A stretch of DNA of 64,000 nucleotides from Liolophura sinensis (taxonomy: Eukaryota > Mollusca > Polyplacophora > Chitonida > Chitonidae), in NCBI RefSeq assembly GCF_032854445.1, contig NC_088295.1, positions 55,659,249 through 55,723,248 of the forward strand, given 5' to 3'. The notes beneath the pieces were generated by a model. It was not told where the DNA came from and ran no database searches. It was given only the letters and a program-made list of their open reading frames with translations. Positions 13,501 through 24,000 of the stretch are shown here, in pieces. Positions within the stretch are counted from its first letter, which is position 1. Each line of letters opens with the position of its first letter. A program made the position numbers and the translations under genes.

Positions 13501-16500
13501 TTCAAAACAATTCTCAAAACACTTTTCTAAATTCAATAGGGCTCCAAGAATCTGGAAAAATGAGCAACTTAGTCATGGATGAAATCTTTGGTCATTTAAG
13601 GTACACATTTATGTTTTTATCTCGAGCTGGGTAACTGTGACTTTGTGATGATCAAATTCCACAGGGGCCTCTGTGGCTCAGTCGGTTAGCGTGGGAGCGC
13701 AGCGTAATGACCCAGAAGCCTCTCACCAATGCGGTCGCTGTGAGTTCAAGACCAGCTCATGCTGGCTTCATCTCCGGCCGTACGTGGGAAGGTCTGGCAG
13801 CAACCTGCGGATGGTCGTGGGTTTCCCCCGGGCTCTGCCCGGTTTCCACCCACCATAATGCTGGCCGCCGTCGTATAAGTGAAATATTCTTGAGTACAGC
13901 TTAAAACACCAATCAAAAAAAAAAAAAAAAAATCAAATTCCACATGTAGTTGGGAACAAATTTGACCTCATTATACGTGATTCTGAGAGTTCTGAGATTT
14001 TCATTTTATAGAATGTTGTTTTGAGGTCTGTTTGGGAAGTAGAATCTATCCTGCTGCCCTAAAAGTAATATTTCATGACCTATATTTACCTTTAAAACTG
14101 AGTGTTTTTGATATAAAATTGACATATATATCTTATTGTTTCCCACCAGGTGTTATAGGTGAGAGTCCACCCTCAGGGCCTGTTGCTGTGAGAGTCATGG
14201 GTGTGAGACCCAGGGGAAGGAAGGGCAGTGTCTACCAGAGACAGACCTCCCGGATGACGGGGCACAATACAGGCACACCCTTCGCTGTCAGTATGAGGCA
14301 TGCGTTTGTCCCATTCAAAGGTAAGCCACAGTAAAAGAGAGTGTCTTTGACCAGGTGCTGTGGTTCTAACCCTTTTGTTGATGTGGTTGTACATATACAT
14401 GTATGCTTGGGGAGTTCATGATGGATCATCTCTGACAGTGAATCATAGTTGTTTGTAGATTGATAGATTGATAGATTGATTGGTTTTATTCGCCAGTATA
14501 CTTTTAATATCATAGAGTAATGTTTAGAACAGCATTGGCTGTAGTAAATCTCTATGGAGTTCTTCTACCCCCAGGTTAGTTACAAATTGTGCAAATTAAT
14601 ATTAAAGACAGATTAAGGACAATTTCAGAGAATGCAAATGCCAGTAATTACAGAAATACAACAAGATAAAAGCTATGGGGAATAGTGTATTTTTAAAGGC
14701 TATTTTTAAGCAGATTAATTAAAAATTAGATACATAAAAAAACTAAATGGAAGTAAATAAATCTGTTGGATCAAATGATTTGCATAAATGATCGTTTTGT
14801 AGCCAGGTGTGAATGGTGAAGCTGAATGAAACTGATTATCATTGTTGTATCATCTCTATATCGGTGCATCTCAACCTTTATGGGTGCAACAACAGTAGTT
14901 GAAAGTGTCTGACAACAGTTGCAGATATATACACATGTCATGTGTGTGTGCATGTATGTGGAAATACTCATTTCCCCTTGATATCCTCTTTTTTTATCCC
15001 TGACTGTTTACAGGTGGGGTGTTGCTAGCAGCTGATTACTCACAACTGGAGCTGAGGATGCTGGCACACCTGTCTGGTGATGAGAGATTGACGCGCATCT
15101 TGAATGCTGACACTGACGTCTTCAAACTTATTGCATCTCAGTGGAAAGGATTGCCTGTGAAAAAGGTGTCAGCCGAGCAGCGTCAACAAGCCAAGCAGGT
15201 AAGGGGTCTTATTGTAACTGGTAAGATGAGAGGTTTGTTGTTGTCAAGGTGCAATATTGCTGTGGTATGTTCCTAAGAATCGTTGTGCAATCAAGAATGT
15301 TTCATGAGTACAGAAGTATAGCTAAAAGAGATGATTGGTGAGATGATTATGGGTGGAGGAAACTGACAGTGACAGTGGTGGAGGAGACGGGGCAATGGTT
15401 TATGGGTGGAGAAGAGGGGGCAGTGGTAAATGGGTGGAGGAAACAGAACAAAGTTTTAAGGGTAAAGGAAACAGGGCAGTGGTTTATGAGTGGAGGAAAG
15501 CGGGCAATGGTAAATGGGTGGAAGAAACAACAGAGTTTTAAGTGTAAATGAAACAGGGCATTAGTTTATGGCCCTTTTTATATCAGTCAGTCTTGTAATC
15601 TTCTTAAGAATTATTTATTTCATTATCCGATAAAGATTAAATGTAAGCTTAAGCTCTTTGTTTTATGTGTACATGTGTACTTATCAGTTAGGGCTAAGGC
15701 TGAAAACAGTGACACTAATGGAAACACTGACAAAACTAAAAGTTACCACACTGAAAAATACTGAGGAACTGTTTCACACACTGAAAAACAGTGACACTGA
15801 AAATAGGCATTCACTATAAAACAGTGACACACTGAAAATAGGCACACGCTGAAAACCAGTGACTCAGAAAATAGGCACATACTAAAAACTGTGACACACT
15901 GAAAATGGACACACATTGAAAAAACAGTGACACACAGAAAATAGGCACACACTAAAAACAGTCACACTGAAACACATTGTCACACAATGAGTACTATCAG
16001 TTACACTGGAAACAGATCACAATGACCTGTTAAAGGAGAGAAATAAAGAAATAGTAAGCATCATCTGGTGGACAATAAAAAATTTGATCTTAAAATACAT
16101 GTGCTAATGTTTTCTTTACATCCTGATTTCTTTCACTATATTCTGTGTATAATAAAAGATTATCCGATTTACATGTAGTTCGATAATTCCTTGAATACTG
16201 GTATATAAAAAATGCCTCCTCATAATTGTACCAAAATATGGTTGACAAAGCCCACCTTTTGGTTTAAGCATTTAATTGCACTTTTCTCAGATAAAAAAAT
16301 TTAAAAAAAATTAGTACACACACACATATATATATATGTACAGTTTTTCATTGTCCTTCTCGTGACCCTTGCGTTATTTTTTATTCCTCCTGTAAAATAA
16401 TCCAGTGATTGTTGTTGAGAAAAGACAGAATTCCCATATGTGGTGACCTACCGGGTAATATTGGCACATATTGGCATTAAAACCCGCCAATGGAAGCGTG

Positions 16501-18054
16501 ATTGGCACCTCAAGATTAGCATGCCACTTTTTGCCTTCACCATCAGCATGTGGCTGGCTCCTCGAGAAACCCTGCGGTTGCTAGCCTTGTGTTACAGACT
16601 CCTGGGCCGGCCTGCCGGCTGAGGTATTTGTTGCTCACTCAGCCTGACAGATACGACACCACACTTCTCATAGACTGACAGTTATGTAGTAACATGATAA
16701 ACCTCATACGAACCTGAAGTCCTCACATTGTTGACAGGCCTAGGCAGAGAGAGTCAGCATTAAGTCATAAACAGCTTAGTTTCATCAGATCTAATATTCC
16801 AAACCATTGTGGCAGAAACAAAATATAGATTTGGTTAAATGGGAGTCTTGACCTTTTATTGAACCTTAAAATGAAAGTGCATTAATTATTAGTGGAAGAT
16901 CAGTTACAAAAACTCCTAGTGATCAACATTACCCTTAGATTTAGTTTTGTGGTCTCAGTATTGAAAGAAGTACTCTCCTTAAATAAAGAATGCTATGTTT
17001 TTATCTGGTTTGCACACTATGCCTAAACATGAAACAAGGTGAAGGTCAAAAGAAGCCATTACAGACTAATAACTTACATTGTCTTTTTATTTAGCAATTG
17101 AATTAATTTTTTATTTCAGATTATGTGAATGATTACAATGCCATGAAGGCAATTGCTGAAAAAGTTGTCCTTCATTGCTGAAAAATGCCTTGAATTCGTC
17201 TTGAGACAGTTTTATACATTTTTCTCTCACAGATCAATAGTCCACAGACTGATTCCAAAATGCAATTGAAGCATCTAATACGCTTAATATATAACATGTA
17301 TGGAACAGATAATACACAGTTTAAAAATTATGTTCCAATTTGGACAGGTTTACCTTAAAATAACAAGTATAAGTATTTCCATACAAAATAAGTAAATTAT
17401 TATTAAGTATTTCCTTACAAAAATTAACATTTAAATCACATTTTTAAATTGACTTCAGTCAAAACTGACTGTAGTAGAGAACCTGCTCCAGAATAGTAAA
17501 GTTGCTTGTGGTCCATTTTAGCCTGGGAATCCCAATAGCTGTTTTCCACTGATATCAACCAACTTTCTGTTCCCATAGGTGTGCTATGGGATGCTATACG
17601 GGATCGGTCCCAAGGCTTTGGCAGAGCAGTTGGCTGTTGAAGAGGAGGAAGCTGCTGTCTTCATCGAAACCTTCAAATCTAAATACACAGGTCAGTGCAC
17701 TCGTCCAGAATCACCTGTCCTGTATACCAGGAATTTAAAATGTAAAGTTAATTAACAAGGAAAAGTGATGGATGTGTGGTACGTGTACATACCTGTGTGG
17801 AGGCAACATTCATGCATTTGTTTTACTTGAAGTCTTGTGGTTTTAGATTATGTTTTGTTTGTTAATTTTTTTTTGTTGACATGTGCAGTGTAGAATGCAA
17901 TTAATAATTTAAATCTGGCACGTCTCATTTGTGAATAATGTATCATAATATTATGTACAGCTCTACCAAGTACCTCTACCAACAATTTTAAATATAGTCT
18001 TATATAGTCTTCACTTGCTTGTTTTAACTTCAGGGTATGTGCCACATACATACA

Positions 18055-18094
<40 letters not shown>

Positions 18095-21000
18095 AATATA
18101 TTTGTTGTCGCCAAAGTCTAATTATTTTTGGTGTGGGGTTAAAGAATTTACATTTAAAATGCCAGCCTCTGTTTGTTACAAGGTATGAGGACATTTATCC
18201 GAGAGACAATAAACAAGTGTCGTAAGAACGGCTATGTGGAGACTCTCCTGCACAGAAAGCGCTACCTCCCAGCTATCACAGACACCAATCCTCATGCCCG
18301 GGCTCATGTAAGGCTCAGTGTCATGTCTGATATGTGCATCTTGTTGATTTGTCCATAATGTTAGCATAATAAACAAGGATGAGAATTTTCAACAGATCAG
18401 TTGACTTCAGCTGTATTTTTTAAAGGGAAATCAGAATATTTAAAGTATGTTATGTAATCTTTGACCAGACTGACCAAAGCTAAACTTTTTACTAATGGAT
18501 GTCAGCTATTAGACAAAGTTGAGGCTTGGCTGGAAAAAGTTTAGTTTGGGTGGAAAAGGAACTCTGAAAGAACTGAGAAGTTGCATACTAGTACTGTAAT
18601 TCTTCAACCTTTTTGCATGTTTGCAAGGTGTTTATTCAAACATATTCTGAAGGGATTATTATCTGTGTTGACTCATAAGATTATACTTTTTGTGAAGCCC
18701 TGAAACTGGCCAATCTAACAATTTGTCTCCAAAATCAGATTAAAAATGGGCATAAACTGCATTGAAAGTTGATCTTTCATATGCGAAACGGTTGAGGAAT
18801 TAGGTACCTACTTGCTGAAGTTTAAACCTTGGGAGTTGTTTTTGTCAACACCACGTCTCAATAATGTATTCTGTTCACCATTTGACCCTCTCTATTATTA
18901 AATAGCAACCAAGTCTGCCTTTTTTTATGCCTCTGTGCGAATGTACTGGGGTCCTCTGGATTTGCACCTGCCTGTGAGTGAGTGGGTGTGTTTGTGTGTT
19001 TGTGTGTCTCTCTGTTGTGTTATCTTATGAGCAATAATATCTCAAAATCTAATAACATCTAAGACTATTCAAATTTGGTACACACTGTTTTACCCTATCA
19101 TCATGATGTGAGTCATTTTTGAAGATCATTTTTTTCAGTTTTACAGAGTTTACGTTTGTGGGCGTTTTCTCGGAATTCCCATGGTTGGGGACATGGGTGG
19201 GGGTGGGGTGCTATCTGTTATGTAAACACCTAGCTCTGCCGCTTGTTTAGCCTAGTTAAAAAGCTTTCACTGACCAGTGAGATATTGTATTCATACAGTA
19301 TTTGTATACTGACATAATCTTGTCAGTCTGAACACAGGGTGTCCTATCAAAGGGCTACAATTATTACACTCACTCACTCATGGCCATACAAAATGTGAAA
19401 CTTTGGCATGTGCCATGGCAGCCCACAAGGTGCTCTCTAGTTTATATTGAGGAAAGTTTTGATGTCTGTTCAAAACTGTTCTTCTCAAATTGCGTGATAG
19501 TGGAGGGTGACGTTTCATGAAACAGACCTTTCTGAACAGTCAATCAGGCACACGCAATTGACCAATCGTTGGCAGTATTGTTGCAAATAGGTCAACAGGA
19601 TGTCACACACATTGGTTCCAGATGGTTAATCTTTCTGTGATGTCATGACGTCACAATTGCTTTTGCCGAGAATGGTCTGATAAGTAACGTCGTCATGAGA
19701 ATGAGTGATGGGACATCGGATGTGTTGGATCCATTTATTAAAACATGAACATCAAAAATCTCTCTCACTTTCTAACGATGCCGGAGGAATTAATTTTCCT
19801 TTGAAAAGCTGTAAAGGAGAAGTGGTGGAAAATCTGGTGAAACGAATAGATTTTAACAGGGTTCTGTCGGTCACTCTTCCAGTTGCTTGAATTTCCTGAA
19901 ACTATGTGTGAATTGTAACCTCACCTGGCTGTCTGTAAACTGGCCAATCAGGTAGACTTTACCTTTGAGCCAGTCACGCTCCATGTCCCAGTGTTGAGTG
20001 TTGGGAATAGTGGAGGTAAAAGCAAGCTACATGTAACTGTAACTGTTATTGATAATAATACTTTTGCAAAGACATCCTCTTGTTCAGGTTGATAATCTTG
20101 CCTAAAGACATGAAGGAAACAATTGCTGCCTCGCTTGGTGCTCAGCAGTTAGAGGTTAGAGCATGGAAACAGGACTGGTTAGCCCAGTGACAGTCCAGTG
20201 AGGCAGCGCTGTAAAAATACTGTCATAGAAACCACCCTGTTGCATGTACACAGAGATTAGCAGAATGCGATTATAATGTTGAGAGCGCACAAACTGTCAA
20301 AACGAAGCAGTCAGGCTATTTTGATAACTAACCAAACAGTGCTTTCTGTGATTTTTCTCCTGAAGTCACATAGTTTTTACATCGTCTGTCCCTGTATTTA
20401 TGTATTGAACTAACAAACATTTAGTTGAACTGAAACTGAGTGTCATGTTTGGTGTTATATATAGGCTGAGAGGCAGGCTGTGAACACCACTGTACAGGGC
20501 TCTGCAGCTGATCTGGTGAAGACTGCCATGGTGAGGATAGAGGAGGCCTTGATGAGCAAGTTCCCAGACGCTGTCCACACACACAGGCATAGTTCCTCAG
20601 GTAACAGTAAATGTTACATAGTCCTCCTGAACATCAGGGATGTCCACCTCCCAGTCAATACAGTTCATATACAATACAGTGTCAAAACCTCTGCATTTTA
20701 AAAGCATAATTCTACAAGACTTCAGTGTATTAAAAGTGCTTTTCTCAGTTTCAGATGATCATGTAAAAGTTTTCTTGTAGCATGCACAGGGTGTGACATC
20801 ACATAAGAACACATGGCGTTGCCCATAGTTGACAGATGGCCACAAATGATGCTGCACTTTCAAAAGCATCTTTCGTGTCTGCCTGATTCAGCGTCACATT
20901 AGGGATATTATCATGCCACATCAGGCAAGATTTTTATTTTGAGGATTCTTCAGTTATGGAGGTTAGATAGTGTTATTCATCGTAAAACCTATTGACCCAT

Positions 21001-24000
21001 GGAGTTAGCTGTATGGTATAGAATATTATCATTTTAATATTTCCAACTAGTTTGCTTTGAAACTGCAGTAGCACTTTAAGATTTGAAAGTTTTATTGCGG
21101 CTTTACATTGCCCTCAGTGTACATGTAATGTAATGGGCAAACAACCAGTTGCTTTGCCGTCACACCCTGAAGATTGGTTCAGGGGTCGGGGAGGATGGAG
21201 ATGGGTGGGTTGGTATCAGTTGCTTTGCTTTTTTTGATATATTGGCCACATGCAGTTTTCAGGATATTTGCAGCACAACTTGGCTTTATCAACATCAAAA
21301 AAGTGGATTTTTTTTCCCGCTTTCTTCTTTTTTAATTTTTTTTTTCTTTCCCAATGCCCCTTGGATCTGGAGTTAAAACACACTGTTCTTGTGTACTCTG
21401 TTGCTGTTATCTACAAAAACTGACAGATAAAAACAAAACATTGTGCAACCCAGGAAGAGCCCTTGCATGATGTCCAGAAGACCAAGATGTTGCCTCCTGC
21501 ACTGAGGTGAAGGACTTCTACACTCGACTGTGATTCATAGGGCTTCTTAGACATTTTCTCTTAAGGAGAAAACAAAGCTCATTTATTTTTGCATGACCTT
21601 TCCTTCCATGCCCCGGGCTACTTCATACCTCTTCTTACTGTCACATTCAATTTTTAATGGCCAGCCACATACTGTAAACTTTGGTTTTATCTTAACATTT
21701 CCACACTTGACTCTGAATTCATTTGGTTTTGCTCAACTATAAACCAAATAATAAGAGAAATAATTTTTTTTAAGTTGACGAGAAAAGCGGGGAATGTTTT
21801 AATTTTTGACTCAGAAGTTTAGGCTTCATTTCATTAATTTTTTTTTCAGTTTCAGCTATGCTGTAATGATGAGTGGTTTCTAACATAATGACCCAGGAGT
21901 CCCTCACCAATGCGGTCGCTGTGAGTTCAAGTCCAGCTCATGCTGGCTTCCTCTCTGGCCGTAAGTGGGAAGGTGTACGAGCAACCTGCGGATGGTCGTG
22001 GGTTTCCCCCGGGCTCTGCCCGGTTTCCACCCACCTTAATGCTGGCCACCGTCGTATAAGTGAAATATTCTTGAGTACGGCGTAAAACACCAGTCAAATA
22101 AATAAATAAATAAATGTATTCCAGCTTAAGGAAAACTTCTTGTTTCTGTTTGTCAGTGCAAAGCATTCATTCGGCATACACTATGATATTTGTTATCATG
22201 AAGGCAGATAATGTGCTTTTGCGTTGAAGACAAGAAATTTATCGTTTGCATGTCAACAACTGTTCTGTACTACAAAGTATGTTTCACGGCTTCAGTGGCC
22301 TGATGGTTAGACTTCGTACTCGAAGTCGGCTGACCAGGAACAAACTCGGGTTGGGTCATACCAAAAACTTGAGAGGTACTTGAGAGGTTAGAGCAAGAAA
22401 ACATGACTGGTTGTCACAGTCTCAGTATAATGTGACTGGGAAGTGTCTTGGGCATGATACTTCAACGACAGCAGCACTTTGCCGGCACAATCTGGCCTTG
22501 CTTCAAAACCCAAAGCATACATGCAAAGCATGTTCTAATTTACACAAATAAAGTAACCGCCCTGGTAAGACACAAAAAACTGAAGTGAAACATTGTCATA
22601 ACAGTTGCGCCTGCTGCGTACTTGTAATTTATATGCAAGATATTGCAATTACTCAGGAAATTTCTCTAAAGGCTTTACAGCCATAAAAATAAACACTAAC
22701 TTTGCACAAATTATGTGCTTTTTTATGGAGACATTTTCGACAACAATTCTCCATTGATCAGAATGCTTTTACGTGCCGTGACCGTGTTGTGAATCAATCT
22801 GTTACATAATACTGCCTGGAAATGTCAGCAGGTTTTCCAAGTGTGTGAGAATGGGTGGTTGCCAGAAAGGATGCGGCTATTGTAGCTTCGGGGATTGCTA
22901 ATGGCAGCTTTTTTCCCTGTCAAGTATGCTAGAGTGAACAGTGGCCAGAAGGGTGTAGCTACAGTTGCTAGGTCAATGACCTCATTCACAGTCTGCGTCA
23001 CAGCTAATACTTATATAAATGTCACTGTATTGGTTGTCATCATGTTTTCTGTTACTGCACACATCACAGTGGTGATTTGGAAAACTTTACATCACTACAG
23101 ACTACATTAATATACATGTAGCCTAGGTTAATATAGGCTCTGTTATTAAACACTGGCTACACAAAGACAGACTGTTAACACAGGCTCTGCTAACATAGGC
23201 TCTGCTAATACAGGCATTGTTAAAACAGATTCTATTATTTCAGGCTCTGTGAACACAGGCTTTGTTAATACAGGTTCTGGTTATGCAGGGTCTGTTAACA
23301 GTTGCTCTGATAAAACAGGCTCTGTTAATACAGGCTGTATTAACCCAGGCTTTGTTAACACAGGTTCCATTAACAGAGGCTCTGTTAATAAAATCTCTGT
23401 TAATACAGTGTGTGTTAATAAAGGCTTTGTTAATACAGGTTCTGTTAATTCAGGCTGTGTTCATACACTCTCAATTAACAGTTGCCCAGTTAATACAGGC
23501 TTTGTTAACACTTGGTCCATTAATATAGGCGCCATTAACAGGTGCTGTCAATACATGTTCTATTAATTCAACCTCTGTTAATACACTCTCTGTTAACACA
23601 GGGTCGGTTTTTGCAGGCTCTGCTGTTATATAGTCTGTCAGTACAGGCTCTGTTCACACTGGCTCTGTTAATACAAGTTGTATTAATTCAGGCTCTGTTA
23701 ATACAGGCTCTCTTAATACAGGCTGTGTTATCACTTGCTCATTAATACAGGTTCTGTTAATACATGTTATGTTAATACAGGCCGCCTTTACATTTATAAC
23801 ACAGGCTCTGTTAACACAGGTTTTGTTTTAAAAACAAGTGCTCAGTTACAAGTTCCTTTATTAAATAAATACAATTCCATGAATGCTTCCATCAGCATGT
23901 CATCTCTCATCATGTTGAATACAGAATAGAATGTGTGGTTTGAAAAAACAGAAACCGGATCACTTTGGATAGAATTCTTTAGCACTGATTGTGTTGTTTT

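Larger units (their letters stand above)
13060..14149 (+). other. POLQ: POLQ intron 6 (phase 1)
   Basis: Contains a (TATG)n/(GT)n microsatellite (13143-13240) and an intact SINE with target-site duplication (13651-13944). The antisense ORFs at 12895-13306 owe their His/Thr repeats to the microsatellite. Confidence 0.9.
15199..17578 (+). other. POLQ: POLQ intron 8 (phase 0)
   Basis: Carries two minisatellite-like stretches (15340-15560 and 15700-15985) and an (AC)n(AT)n run at 16316-16339. The remainder is AT-rich without recognised features. Confidence 0.85.

Noticed and set aside
13664-13770. tRNA gene suggested by A-box and B-box
   Set aside because: The boxes belong to the head of a SINE with core, tail and target repeats, and the cloverleaf arms do not pair.
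23249-23745. NTGSV-repeat and Leu/Ile-rich ORFs of 105, 88 and 67 codons
   Set aside because: Produced by the 15-bp satellite, whose period is a multiple of three. All three frames are equally open and there is no independent coding signal.
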